Positions 32,501 to 40,742 of a stretch of DNA of 64,000 nucleotides are shown here, in pieces. The position numbers and the translations under genes were made by a program. The notes under the pieces are model-generated. The model was not told the origin of the DNA. It ran no database searches and saw only the letters and a program-made list of their open reading frames with translations. Source of the stretch: Flectonema sp. DT1601 (lineage: Eukaryota; Euglenozoa; Diplonemea; Diplonemida; Diplonemidae); the NCBI GenBank assembly GCA_964019425.1, contig OZ025798.1, positions 1,054,001 through 1,118,000 on the forward strand. The letters are read 5' to 3'. How positions within the stretch are numbered: position 1 is the stretch's first letter; every line of letters starts with the position of its first letter.

Positions 32501-33730
32501 AATACTTTCACTCCAACGAAGCCATCGAGAGACGATGAGGATCCAGACTTGCGGACAGCACCGCATTCGGTGATGAAAGGTGGACCGGAAACGTTATCTG
32601 GTTTCCCAGTGAGGCCATCAGTCAAACACCCGACTGCCACACAATCGGTGATCGATCATAACAAGTCAAGACTTAATAAAATTGTATTCGCAAAGCAAAA
32701 CATTGACGCAAACTGCTGCAAAGATTCTATCTTTGCATCGGACTTTCAGTTTGGTGACAATGTCCATGCGAGGGCCTTTTGGGACACTCCTATATGCAAC
32801 TACACAGTTGCTCTAGATGCTGAATCTAACGGACCTCTGTACCCTTTGGAAAAGAGTAAAACCCACTACGTCGAATTACTACTATTTGCGTACATTAACG
32901 GAGAGAAGATTGTACGTCCCCTGCAGCCGGAGGGAGCTGTCGGGTTCTTTTCATCGCAGTACGAATCGGCAAATTACTGGAATGCGCAAACTACTGTTAA
33001 GATTTGGGCTCAGAGACCTGACTACAGCTTGTGTAATGATGACTGGACTCAGTCTTCACAAAGAATAAACAGAAAGTTAATTACGTCATTCGGACCTGGT
33101 AAGCACACTGTTAAGCTTGAAGTCTGCTACAGAATTATTCAAAAGGATAAGAATTATGAAATGCAAACACCAAATGTTCCGCAATCTAACACTCCGGTGT
33201 CACACCCGATAGCTTCTGGTGAATACACTGTTGAGGTACCACAGCAACCGCAATCTTATTCCGTGTTTAAACCGCATTCGGCTAAGATGCCAACCCCTGC
33301 CGCTGATGAGTTGGCTGACTTAATAAAGATTGGATTGCAAAAAGACAGAATGTGGGGAGGTGCTCGCAAGTCTGAAGTTCCAATCTACGTTTGCGTTAAA
33401 TCAGACTGGAGGGTTGTGGATACAGTTTCTGTTGTTGTAAAAAGTGGGAATAAAATTGCATTCTTTGATGAACCAAGTCAATATGGTGTCGATTGTCAGG
33501 TTGTCTTTTACAGAACTCCAAACAACCATTGGGATACAGAAGAACTTGTGGTTTTTGAACTAACTGCTGCTTCAACAGAGCATCGCGGGGAAACTAAAGG
33601 CGACCCTCCAAAGAAGTCATTTCCACCAACAAGCTTCTTTGTAGGATCGTGCTACACAGCTGAGCCTACACTTCTTCCTCTTGACATTCTAAAAGATTTA
33701 TCTCGTCCACGTAAGAATTTTGATTATTAG
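26519..33730 (+). CDS. Giant protein with about 19 copies of an 81-aa W-rich helical repeat and a beta-rich C-terminus, 2,403 aa
   Basis: A single uninterrupted exon. From about residue 20 to 1600 the protein repeats a three-helix unit with a period of 80-82 residues. Each unit has a helix like DLRxxLxxAExxMKKG, then a signature like GNPAWWSEALGELEKA, then a helix ending LRxxYxxK. The WW pair falls near residues 113, 194, 274, 354, 434, 596, 754, 918 and 1164. Variants with SW, YW, YF or YY occupy the intervening places (514, 672, 1000, 1248, 1330 and others). Later copies are more degenerate. The region from 1650 to 2403 is different: helical at first, then beta-rich, with two sandwich-like parts (FGDNVHARAFWDT..., and VPIYVCVKSDWRVVDTVSVV...). 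I do not recognise the family. The rod-like array suggests a spectrin-like spacer or cytoskeletal/adhesion role, which is inference. No signal peptide or membrane segment is seen. Confidence 0.85.
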   Translation: MSDADKAVDCAWGGVEEAFMKAKGDLKKGYSLRDLDTAKEWIEEAVERAEKMKEHFGKGTDAEKLWEEMETTRVKYMADYEEFKAHKELEDVQYDVELKMGNAKRKINGNSAPWWEEAIEDLKDAEQLTQQLRTPDHSSNADVTSYLANFDSDAKVMRETFDDKMAESELSSVVSDLKGNISNARRHINHGNSAWWSDALSELEKAKEHREKLAKFTNIPLAVKHVQDFDREAAEITTQYHTQIAENEMDDLKRDLRSKIQAAENHMKKGNPAWWSEALGELEKATSVRADIVNSVYGELPFALEVLNEFDTAAAAIRLDFNTKTRIRDCEDISRDIRMKLDSAEGKLKKGDPAWWIEAIEELEQAAEFGEKMKSLYSDLTDCQEALNTLSFRTFEMKESFTTKRRDRDISDATREIKMALDEAERHMNHGDPAWWSDALVKVEEAEEMLTKLNEKFGDSDSARSTILDSKIRSSSVRVLYNEKSVAREVSDQSREVRMKLDEAESKMQKAPPVSWADEAMEAVEEAESCALKLAAPRYFSSEEARQTIVNFEERKNVLKESYFEKAQAGVIRDIESELSLHMGNAERKFAGNSREWWDESLDELEKATASLMKLPRVTNTEETIAKHISRSAAIRSEYNEKVRADDLSDLRRELSHVLNTATDKMSKCPPVEWAMEAMEEAEKADEIAKEISSPRFEVLPEAKQALDDYVSRMQTLKDDFHTKVLEKEISDAKQEMQHSWSEAERKFNQNSRQWWDEAIEELEKVESVITKTMRNSSLSRSRDIATVVSEYRQKALVMRDEYTTKVVVDEAKDRIHEVRHHLSAAEDKLKKGHAQFAEEALADLEKASDEISHCRDNKFAGQSVIAELFEEFSKRSTAIRQQFTEQVTSVQVHNKLHEIKSELSTADMKFKRGPPSSWWDEALEHLGKAEELNDELMKDSSLNQIDSVIEFQGDLMERAAGLRTGYSISMLKDNLKDALREVRDMLSTAETTFSKGPNRYWLDQAMEELSNAKEAMESKLVKDVRFTDETDFQEFKSDFQTRTTALADKYREATLTADVEDATGRLQSKLSEAKRCLEHQLYDESLQSLQDAEELAVAAASNTRIAGHPKLSEYLIAFHDELNTIRENYNEKTLNQTVGKLVYDLSSQLRTSIDSFKRGPPTSWWDQGMEQLDVLTEMIATNLAKSPSDVKSHKDVKEFLVKYEEEKEKMKKQYRENVTKAEYEKITYQIREKLSEAEFLMKRGPPVSYFDEALQKTSEAQDINCKLCSDSRFRGEELNNFEKSFQEKVSSLQNSYNTNTLQDAASDACRELKRFCNEAEHKMNQGPPRSYYDESLTLIQEGKSYATDLRNCGVLSNAADVQSALSSFDSKMTVLETRYNNLTVQDDAKSHVSQSKSHLQVAQSLFKKATPVAWLEEGLVEMFKAVDKAEILGNDLFKNLSEVSAYQSELNSTVTLLKEEYNTAVLADKMSSIQQQCNHQIQQAADYLKRGILDSALGCLEVGSESLRMLKDNRIFAGNTAVEAFITEWTSKASELKKQLAEKLHRDEARILLEKGNRALSDFNSTAAESLKRAALLSARDVVDSFGKKPLLIELTEVANFIEQKKAADATYATEFLLQEVTPITQAISTLIDSAESSSIRGAKKEAKSLLEKSVSMAVGTKMGSISLNLTSDMMQSIPLVKSVTDRLVEKSQQWFNCNLLERVTKGGSEESEPTDPNQMTLVQFCVSEYKPPSEVPQLNMVPISADIKACLLKYLRKFNESAETINKEARDAVKAANKIPWNSAGKPTPWDYTAMSIDYARYPVDTIGRMCEYMTTNGPDRTIALMQQVAPEDPTVLGLVENFNEFRILLKSYQTFWKKMEQFCHTYNNLSRLTKEGETADLVTTLRCEARSRSIIDELSKSHSTGSFPLKDNYLERLENNHIAVHRRHSIMCVTKFCKKHGTSEANQYLKQLNTFPRAYEEATRRYNEMTETLTERQYPKDKQQIEKRCHYNTFTPTKPSRDDEDPDLRTAPHSVMKGGPETLSGFPVRPSVKHPTATQSVIDHNKSRLNKIVFAKQNIDANCCKDSIFASDFQFGDNVHARAFWDTPICNYTVALDAESNGPLYPLEKSKTHYVELLLFAYINGEKIVRPLQPEGAVGFFSSQYESANYWNAQTTVKIWAQRPDYSLCNDDWTQSSQRINRKLITSFGPGKHTVKLEVCYRIIQKDKNYEMQTPNVPQSNTPVSHPIASGEYTVEVPQQPQSYSVFKPHSAKMPTPAADELADLIKIGLQKDRMWGGARKSEVPIYVCVKSDWRVVDTVSVVVKSGNKIAFFDEPSQYGVDCQVVFYRTPNNHWDTEELVVFELTAASTEHRGETKGDPPKKSFPPTSFFVGSCYTAEPTLLPLDILKDLSRPRKNFDY
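26576..31300 (+). repeat. Tandem coding repeat, period about 243 bp, roughly 19 units
   Basis: DNA encoding the 81-residue units of the giant protein. The repeat is visible at protein level; units have diverged strongly at DNA level, so this is an old array rather than a recent minisatellite. Units 1-5 keep the WW signature best. From unit 6 on, W-poor and Pro-rich variants (APPVSW, CPPVEW, GPPSSWW, GPPVSYF, GPPRSYY) become common. In the region of units 6-9 the two forms alternate, which hints at an earlier duplication of a two-unit block. Confidence 0.75.
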
Positions 33731-35423
33731 TTTTTTCCATGATTTGGAAAACTTTTATTTTTTTCATGGTGAGCCCATAAGCAGAACATGTTGTTTTCAA
33801 ATTCCATCTGTTTTTCTCATTACCATTTTTCACGATTGTCTAGCCTTCTCCTTTTGCACCAGTTGCTGCATTTTTTTTATTTTATTTTTAATGTGCGGTT
33901 GTTGACCTGTTCACCAATCAAAGCATTATTTACTTCCTCTCTGTTATAAGTACTATAATATTATATTTGTGAGTTTTTCTTCTTCTTCTCTTTTCTTCTT
34001 TTGGTCTTTAACGCTTAAAGGTTTGTAGTTTTCGATTGTTAGAAAACAAACACATCCTTACGGTCGAAACCCAACCGCTGAGTAGCTTTGTGGAGCCTCT
34101 GTACCTTGAACTTGTATTTTAGTGATAAACTAAACCTTGTGTGGAATACTATAGAGAATGCAATGCCTGTTTTAGGTATTCATGAGAACAAATATTTCCA
34201 TGCTTTTTTTTGTTGTTACTTTTTTAGCTAACAGTTTGGCAAGCGTTTGTGCAGTACCACTTTATTTATTATTTTTTGTAAGACAAGAAGAAAAGTTGTT
34301 CTTCTTCTTAGAAGAAGTACTCATCTTGATTACCTTTTTTTTATGTTTTTGTTGAAAGGAAAGCAATTTACACCAGTTTTGAGGACCAAATGCCTTGGGA
34401 ATGTGAATATTTTGCCAGAGTTTCTTTCAGTTTCTTTTTACCCTCATAAAACTCTTACTTTCCCCTCTCTGGATTGGGTGTTTGTCGATCTGCATTCGCA
34501 ATTACTTTTCATCTTTTTTACTTTTGCTAATCAGTCTCAATACGAGCTGAGCTTGACCTTCTTCGTTGTTTTGCATTGTAGTGCAAATCCATTTCCCTGA
34601 ATCTCGTTTTGTTAGATTTAGGCGCGGTCGTGTGTTGTAAGAACTTGCTGTGAAAAAAAAAAGTGAAAAACTTCGAGAAAATCTTTCTTGGCTACTGTTT
34701 TCGGAACTTCGAATCTTAAAAATTGAGGAAAAATTCGCAAAAAAAAAAAAAGTGGTGAATTTTCTAGGCCCAGGTTCGATTCCGCATCCGGCAATTTTTT
34801 CGGCCGGAATTGGGAAGCGGTGTACCTAGAGGTGATACGAGAGTGTGTTAGGATGCCAGGTCGGTGTGCTACTTCATTACCTACTTAAACAATTAAAGAT
34901 TCCGCTGATTCTCAAATAGAATGAACGTAACGAAACAGAAAACCTGCACGCAGTGCACAAAAAATTTCCATCCCCGCACACGACGCAATCATCCTGATTT
35001 TTTTCCTCTGATGTCCATCCGGTGTTACCTTACAAAAATTTATTCTTTTATTTGGTTCACTTGAATGACTTTTCGTACGAAATATACAAAACGTAATCTT
35101 TCCCATGAGGGTTGCTGCTTCATGCTGTAGAGGCGCCACCCGTTCTTCCTCTTTTTAGGATATTTTATTCCTGCTCGATCGATTGCCGTACTCCCACCCA
35201 GGCTAATTTTCCTTTGCCGTGATCCACACAAAGCTGACCATTACCGTCAGCTATTGCATTGCTTTCCCACTTTAAGCGCAAAGGATTAGTTATTTGAACA
35301 TTCCTTTTTTCATACAGCATGTGAGGATGTCGTGTTTTGAGATAATCAACTACCTCATTGTATTAATCAATTCTTTATTAACTTTATTTAACATTACATT
35401 CGTAAAGTGGGGGCGGCGTCTGC
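33731..35423 (+). other. Intergenic region with stop-proximal hairpin
   Basis: No supported gene; a 117-residue open frame at 34247-34600 is Phe/Leu-rich and looks like chance. TTTTCCA (33733-33739) and TGGAAAA (33745-33751) form a hairpin directly after the stop codon of the giant gene. Near 34770-34800 there is a B-box-like GGTTCGATTCC followed by TCCGGC...GCCGGA, an inverted repeat, but it does not fold as a tRNA. An acceptor-like ATTCGTAAAG (AG at 35406-35407) precedes the next gene. Confidence 0.45.
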
Positions 35424-36953
35424 ATGTCAGACCCAAATGGAGGCACGCGCAGGAGCGCTTCCGCACCAGCTCCAGAGAGGGCCGATTCAGTTGGTAGGCG
35501 AAAGCACTTCTCAGATGGCAGTACATTGAATCTCTTCGGAAGTTTCGTACCAACTATAAAGCCGTCCGGTAGAAGGAGAAGTGTAAGCCCTCGTTGCAGT
35601 TTAAGATCCGGAGTTGTTGTCGAGGGTGCATTACCGAGTCCTCGAAGGGGTCCTGGAACAGCAGTACGACGAGATACTGTTGACCTGTTGACATATCGTG
35701 AGGGACCTATTGATTCGGTATTGCTACCAGCAGGTACACCAGGTAGGTCACCACGACAATCGATGAGAGCTCAGATGCGATCACCTTCAAATGGAAAGTC
35801 ACCTCGTAATGAAAATACTAATTGGATAACAAATCCTTTTGAAGACCACTCATGGGATGATATTAAACGTGATAAACCAAGACGTCAATCAACTATCCTT
35901 TCAGTTTGGGTAAACAAAGATAGAGACACCTGCGATGTAGACAGACCCAGGTGCCAATTTTCACCGCACCGAAAAACTCGAATTCTGAGTAGGGATTTAA
36001 TTAGCGGAATAGGTCTCTCGGATCACATGGAGAAAGACTCCCGAAGAAGAGTTCAACGTGAAGACTCTTTAACAAGTAGAGTACTGTCACCAGAAATGCT
36101 TCCTAAAGCATCAATAAAGAGAAGAAGTCGTTCTTTGGGTGCTAAAATGGAAAAAACGTATCAACGAGGACCAAGTCCCAGTAGTTACTTCAGTGGTGGG
36201 ATGTCGGATGCGGGGTCGCAGCCTCCGTCGCCTTCACCGTTTCAAAGAACGACATTTTGTAATGAAGATGGTTCTCTTATTCCGTCACCGTCACCGCAAT
36301 TAAATCCACATAATCGATACGCAAAAGGAAAATTTGACCACCTCAAGTATCGATCAAGCAGTATCCTGGACCCTTTAAATAATTCTGACACATGTCGCAA
36401 GAAATCACTTCCTTTCGTACCCTCATTTATGACTGACGGCATTGCAAGCAGACCATACGGAATTTCTCCCCCCGATCCACAGAAGCGCTTTAAAACAAGT
36501 TCTAAAAAGTATGTACCTTTTGCACAACTGTGAAATAACAAATAACCCGAGTACACTAATAACTTACCCAACAGTCCATTCAAGGAAAAGAAGATTTCGA
36601 AGAGGGGAGGATTAAATCGTGGCAGAAATGAAGGACTTCAGGTATGTATTTATAGTCACGACCTGTTACATTACTTGTGATACGATTTCTCTCAATATTC
36701 GCACAAACAGACTGCTTGTGTCCCGCGTCCTGCTGCTGATGCCCAAAGTGTTAATCGACGAAGGTATGTTCCTCTGTGAGATTATATCATGTTAGTATCG
36801 TTGTCGGAGCTGTTTGATAAAGAACAAACAAACAACAGGGATTCATCAGCGATACCAGTTCCTAAGTCGAAACCCAGCGCGACCGTCAAAAAAGGTTCGA
36901 CAACAAATAATGTTTGTAGGAAGACTTCAATAAAAGGAACGACCTGGAAATAG
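35424..36953 (+). CDS. Basic, Ser/Pro/Arg-rich disordered protein, 439 aa
   Basis: Four exons, 35424-36508, 36575-36641, 36711-36763 and 36839-36953, joined through GTATGT...ACAG introns of 66, 69 and 75 nt; all phases agree. The protein is rich in Ser-Pro with Arg-Arg-Ser motifs (RRRSVSPR, KRRSRSLG, PSPSSYFSGG, SPSPFQR, IPSPSP), typical of disordered phosphoproteins targeted by CDK- or basophilic kinases. The last exon is strongly basic (KSKPSATVKKGSTTN). No folded domain is recognised. It may be a microtubule- or nucleus-associated protein, given the basic and SP-rich content, but that is only an inference. Introns are packed into the last 450 nt, a pattern seen in other genes here. Confidence 0.72.
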
Positions 36954-37046
36954 CCGACCGACTGCTGGACATAAATTACAACCACAACAGTAACTGATAG
37001 TTTATCACTTACTGATTGGCTGTTGAATCCCAGCAATATTTCTCAA
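36954..37046 (+). other. Short spacer before the rRNA-like fragment
   Basis: No recognised sequence; the 18S match begins only at about 37047 and nothing resembling the upstream part of helix 44 is convincing here. Confidence 0.4.
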
Positions 37047-37096
37047 GCAAAAGTCGTAACAAGGTTGCTGTAGGTGAACCTGCAACAGGATCATTA
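37047..37096 (+). rRNA. 18S rRNA 3'-terminal fragment (helix 45 and mature 3' end)
   Basis: The stretch matches the universal 3' end of 18S rRNA: AAGTCGTAACAAGG (37050-37063), GTAGGTGAACCTGC (37070-37083) and GGATCATTA (37088-37096). Differences from common 18S sequences lie in the helix 45 arms (GTTGCTG and CAACAGG), and most keep pairing, for example U-to-G on one side with A-to-C on the other. That suggests it descends from a working rRNA of a divergent lineage, not from chance. Only about 50 nt are present: no upstream 18S and no 5.8S/28S are recognised nearby. It lies 93 nt after a protein gene and on the same strand. It is probably an inserted fragment, or less likely a separate rRNA piece. 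Confidence 0.75.
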
Positions 37097-37546
37097 CTAT
37101 CTGAGTCTGCTCAAGGAACTCGAGTAGTAGTAGAAGTTATTTATGTATTGTTTTGTAGTTAAACCTTTATTAATAAAGGTTCTCCTGTATCTTTTTTGTA
37201 TCTCCGAGACATTAACCGAATAATTCTTCTTTTTTTTTTTTTAGTTTTTTTTTAGAAAACTTCTAATTCCACCGAAATTGCCCTACTCTCACAAAAAAGA
37301 ATTTTCCACCGAGATTCGAACTTGACTGAAAAAATCGACTCGCGAGTGGCTAAATTTTTTTTGTGATGAGTTGGCGAATTTGTTCTATTTTGTGGAATTA
37401 GACTTTTTCTGTAATAAATTCGATTCTTTTCAGTTTAAAGGGATTGTTGTGTTTTGTTTTAAGATTGATGTCATTATCTGTTGTTCAGTATCACAGGAGG
37501 GGATTATGCGACAAGACAGTGTTCAGAAATGTATTCATTATCTCAG

Positions 37547-37560
37547 CTTACTTTTTTCAG
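37547..37560 (+). promoter_or_regulatory. Putative (trans-)splice acceptor before the 266-aa gene
   Basis: CTTACTTTTTTCAG is a classic pyrimidine tract with AG at 37559-37560, 27 nt before the start codon at 37588. A second AG (GGCAG, about 37577) lies closer. Confidence 0.5.
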
Positions 37561-37587
37561 GTAAATCCTTTCCGGCAGTTTCTTAGA

Positions 37588-38388
37588 ATGCCGATGACGC
37601 TGCCACTCCTCGATCGCACCGGAAGGCGACATCGTGGGCCGAACCCATTTCTACCTACGGCAGGGGCTCATCGAAGGGTTCCTAGGCAGGCACAAAACTT
37701 ACCTATGACTCCAGACTTTTATATAAATTCTGGTTCCAGGGGCTTCTCAGGACGGGCCTTGCGAATGCGACACGGTCCCAAGAAAAGCTGTGGCATTCCA
37801 CGTGAAAGTGAGAATTTTAAAGCCTTAGTAAGTCAATACTTACTTGGTCTTGCATCTGACATGCAGTCAGAAGAGAGATCATCAAAACCTGAAGTCGGTT
37901 CAAATAATTTGAATAGCAGCGAACCGTCTGTCGTAGTTGATCTTCGTAAGCCACCAAAGAGTATCGACTACTCTCTACGAATACAGACGAATGACGATAA
38001 GAAGAGAGAGGATGAGGATGAATTAGTTTACGTCAGCTGTCCGAGGTCACCCTTTGTTCTCATAACGTCCCCGAGAAACCCTTCTCGTAGGGAGTTGTAT
38101 TTATCTGTAGATCCTGCTACAGTCATTGGGGTCCCTCAGAATGAAAAGAAATCAAGGTTCAGTTCAATTCCCTCTCATTCACTTCCCATGTCTACCACAA
38201 CATCGGTACAGGGGGGTCGAAAAGCTCTTCGTCGACTTCAGAGACACGTCACTGCTGGAAGGCCTAAAATACCTTCAACATGTCAGCTGCAACGTATCAC
38301 AGCAATGCGACAGCGAAAGAGAGCAGATCTTATCATCCCTCACGGGAAGTATCCACAGACACTGACCATTGATGATAAAGATGGATGA
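37588..38388 (+). CDS. Basic hypothetical protein, 266 aa
   Basis: Single exon. The frame is open back to 37444, but that part spans the strong acceptor-like TTTTTTCAG at 37560, so the start is placed at 37588. The N-terminal 80 residues are Arg/Pro-rich (LLDRTGRRHRGPNPFLP, GFSGRALRMRHGPKKSCG). A short folded-looking part follows (ENFKALVSQYLLGLASDM), then an acidic-basic linker, PRSPFVLITSPRNPSRRELYL, and a Lys/Arg-rich C-terminus with QRITAMRQRKRADLIIPHGKYPQ. No known domain is recognised. The composition suits a nucleic-acid- or microtubule-binding protein. It follows the 439-aa basic protein and may share its biology, though no sequence relation is evident. Confidence 0.62.
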   Translation: MPMTLPLLDRTGRRHRGPNPFLPTAGAHRRVPRQAQNLPMTPDFYINSGSRGFSGRALRMRHGPKKSCGIPRESENFKALVSQYLLGLASDMQSEERSSKPEVGSNNLNSSEPSVVVDLRKPPKSIDYSLRIQTNDDKKREDEDELVYVSCPRSPFVLITSPRNPSRRELYLSVDPATVIGVPQNEKKSRFSSIPSHSLPMSTTTSVQGGRKALRRLQRHVTAGRPKIPSTCQLQRITAMRQRKRADLIIPHGKYPQTLTIDDKDG

Positions 38389-38574
38389 ACTATTTGACTT
38401 AACTACAACTACCTGTAGCCTGCTCTTCTGAATTAGATTGCCTCCATTGATGGTCCTTTCCTGTTATTCAATTTACACTTCCGCGCTATTGACACGTCTT
38501 CTGACTCGTCATTCTGTTATCAAAGTGATTTGTTAATTAAATATAATGAAATCTACTTATTCGACAGCATACTT

Positions 38575-40308
38575 ATGCCTCATTGCACCTCCCTGCTGTC
38601 AGAAATTGAAGTGCAGCTCGGCAGGAAGGATGCGAGTCATAATTGCTTTCAAAATGAAATGTTTTGCGAGTTGATGGAGAGCAAAGTGGTTCACAGTGAA
38701 AGGGGATTTCGAGATCTGGCTGCGGAGTTGGAAATAAGATTGCGAGTTCTAAAGTGTGGGATTAAGGAGTTAGCTAAGGGAAGGCGCACATTCACAACAG
38801 GAAAGGAAACTTTATCCAACCCTGACAAAGATGATGATGAAGGGGAGGAACCGCTTGAGTCGATTGAAGATATAAAGTTCGCTTGTTCTGCTGCAGCACG
38901 ACTCCGTTGCGGAAATGTGCCATCAACTTTAGTGGATTTATTTTCAAGGAAGATATCAGTTGGAAAAAGCCGACCAGTTGAAAAGGAACGTTCAGACATC
39001 GAGTGGGCTGCTGCAACAAATTTACCTGACGCGGCATGGGCTGCAAAGCAACACAACTACAACAGGCATAGCATCCAAACAACTTTATTCGATGACACAT
39101 TAAATGAAAAACTATCTGCAATAATGAACCAAAAGGAAGAACAATACGACTGGGATCAGATCAGTCAGCAGGTGATAACAAACGAAGGTATCGACGCTGA
39201 TAAAAGTTATGAGAGAATGCTTGGGATCTCACTGCAGGGAGGAATCAACAAGGTACCAAAGAAGACTGTATTCTCATCATACTGTCCCCCTGCGATGTTG
39301 GAGGAAAGAAAGCAACAAGAACCTGTCACTGCTGAATCGTTTTTGCAAAACACTGATAGTGAACAACCAACAGAAGAACAATCAGATCTCTGTAAGCAAT
39401 ATACTAGAGCAGGTGGGGTGTTTAGTACTTACAGTTCAATCCCTCCTATGGCTGTCCCATTCCCTGAAGATAAAGTTCGATCAAGATTAAATGAACGAAA
39501 AGTAGCAAGAGCAGCAAAGAAAGCTTTGCAAACCCGAAGAGATACAAAGACAGTAACTCAAACAGAAAGAGTACTATCGGTACTCACCCCAGTGATATCT
39601 GATGTTCCTACAAGTAGTAAGTCTGGTAGAGTTAGACTAAAGCAATCACCAGTTGATAATTGTATTAATTATATAACAGCTCCAATCGATTCTTCAATCA
39701 GAAACATAAACAACCAAATAGACTGCAACATCAACTACAATAACTTTACGGAACTTTATTCATACAATGAACTACAACATAATAATAATTATGAATTGTT
39801 AGTCGATGTAAAACAACTTAGAGAGGCTATGTCGAAAGAAGATACGAAATACTTGATAGGTAGTTTTGTACCTGATGATACAATAGTTAACAATGAAGAA
39901 ATAGAAGAGGAAGTTGTTGATGTTCTCGTTGATGATGATGAGTGTGAAGCAGTAGCAGAATATCCATCACAAACTAACAAAAGAAAATGGTTGGAACTGA
40001 GCGACCAACTCAGAGATAGCATTCAAAAAATAGTTAAAGTCAATCGCAGATATTCCATATCAAAAATCTCGGGAATTCTAACAAAACTATTAAACAATTC
40101 CTCCTCTAACACATCCCTGACAGCAGTGCATGAATTCGCTCAAAGACAAGATCCCACAGTCACAGTCACACCCCAGCTTATATTCACAGCCATAGTCCAC
40201 CATGCCCATCACAATAACTATGATGGGAAACATGCACCGATTAAACTCACATCTGGGGATCAAGGAACAGATGTACGAATAATAAAAGTAGATGAAAATC
40301 AAGAATAA
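38575..40308 (+). CDS. Hypothetical protein with possible kleisin-like C-terminal winged-helix region, 577 aa
   Basis: Single exon, starting at the first ATG after the acceptor-like TTCGACAG (AG at 38566-38567); the frame upstream has no ATG. The N-terminal part is helical (SLLSEIEVQLGRKD, GFRDLAAELEIRLRVLKCG). The middle is largely polar, with an Asn/Tyr-rich stretch near 365-410 and an acidic NNEEIEEEVVDVLVDDDE segment. The last 110 residues contain ISKISGILTKLLN... and VTPQLIFTAIVHHAHHNNY...DVRIIK, similar in pattern to the C-terminal winged helix of condensin H-type kleisins (SVPLxFxxLLHLANExNL...). If correct, it would be a condensin subunit that contacts an SMC head in the nucleus. The match is by eye and weak, so condensin identity is tentative. 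Confidence 0.55.
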   Translation: MPHCTSLLSEIEVQLGRKDASHNCFQNEMFCELMESKVVHSERGFRDLAAELEIRLRVLKCGIKELAKGRRTFTTGKETLSNPDKDDDEGEEPLESIEDIKFACSAAARLRCGNVPSTLVDLFSRKISVGKSRPVEKERSDIEWAAATNLPDAAWAAKQHNYNRHSIQTTLFDDTLNEKLSAIMNQKEEQYDWDQISQQVITNEGIDADKSYERMLGISLQGGINKVPKKTVFSSYCPPAMLEERKQQEPVTAESFLQNTDSEQPTEEQSDLCKQYTRAGGVFSTYSSIPPMAVPFPEDKVRSRLNERKVARAAKKALQTRRDTKTVTQTERVLSVLTPVISDVPTSSKSGRVRLKQSPVDNCINYITAPIDSSIRNINNQIDCNINYNNFTELYSYNELQHNNNYELLVDVKQLREAMSKEDTKYLIGSFVPDDTIVNNEEIEEEVVDVLVDDDECEAVAEYPSQTNKRKWLELSDQLRDSIQKIVKVNRRYSISKISGILTKLLNNSSSNTSLTAVHEFAQRQDPTVTVTPQLIFTAIVHHAHHNNYDGKHAPIKLTSGDQGTDVRIIKVDENQE

Positions 40309-40345
40309 GATGTCAACTAACTTTCACCTCCCTCATTTTTTTTTG

Positions 40346-40472
40346 TACCGACGTAGTAGGAGAAGAAACTACAGATTGATGAAAGCCGATATTTCTTATG
40401 GCCATGATTTATTTTCCCCGTGCTACCAGTGCGTTCAACGAAAATATAAGGCTAATCTGAATAGTTTTTTTT
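40346..40472 (+). repeat. R1 repeat copy A (degraded structured element)
   Basis: Shares TACCGACGTAG, GAGAAGAAACT, AAAGCCGATATTTCTTATGG, TTTCCCCGTG, TTCAACGAAA, ATATAAGGCT and TCTGAATAGT with copies at 57894 and 60210. Its 5' stem arm is damaged and the inner hairpin of the other copies is missing, so it is the most decayed copy. It ends in a T run (40465-40472). It starts 38 nt after the stop of the preceding gene and has the same orientation. Confidence 0.7.
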
Positions 40473-40708
40473 AAAAAAGTTTTAATGTTTTTTTTTTTTT
40501 TGAAAGAAAGTTTCGCGCAGGTTAAATGCGTCTCACCATCTCATTAAATTTTACCATCTCGCATATTGTTTTTTTTTTTTTTAAAGTTGTAATAGTGTAT
40601 AGATATTCTTCTATTTGCTCTTTACAGTTTCAATCAACCAATTAATGGAAATAAGTAGTCTTTAGTGATCTCCTAAACTGATGTGATGTGTTTCTTTAAA
40701 GTATAAAG

Positions 40709-40722
40709 TTCTCTTTCATTAG
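40709..40722 (+). promoter_or_regulatory. Putative (trans-)splice acceptor before the kinesin gene
   Basis: TTCTCTTTCATTAG, pyrimidine-rich, with AG at 40721-40722, 20 nt before the ATG at 40743. No intervening start codon. Confidence 0.5.
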
Positions 40723-40742
40723 ATAACAACAAAAACAAACAA

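Noticed and set aside
34247-34600. 117-aa open frame on the + strand
   Set aside because: Phe/Leu-rich, no domain, no acceptor-like site at a suitable distance; probably chance in a T-rich gap.
34770-34800. tRNA-like T-arm (GGTTCGATTCC)
   Set aside because: The five-base stem around the T loop does not pair, and no matching acceptor or anticodon arm is found upstream. At most a chance B box.
37295-37365. tRNA-like sequence on the minus strand (GTTCGAATC)
   Set aside because: Only four of five T-stem pairs form and no acceptor stem or anticodon arm fits; a long T/A run interrupts the would-be gene.
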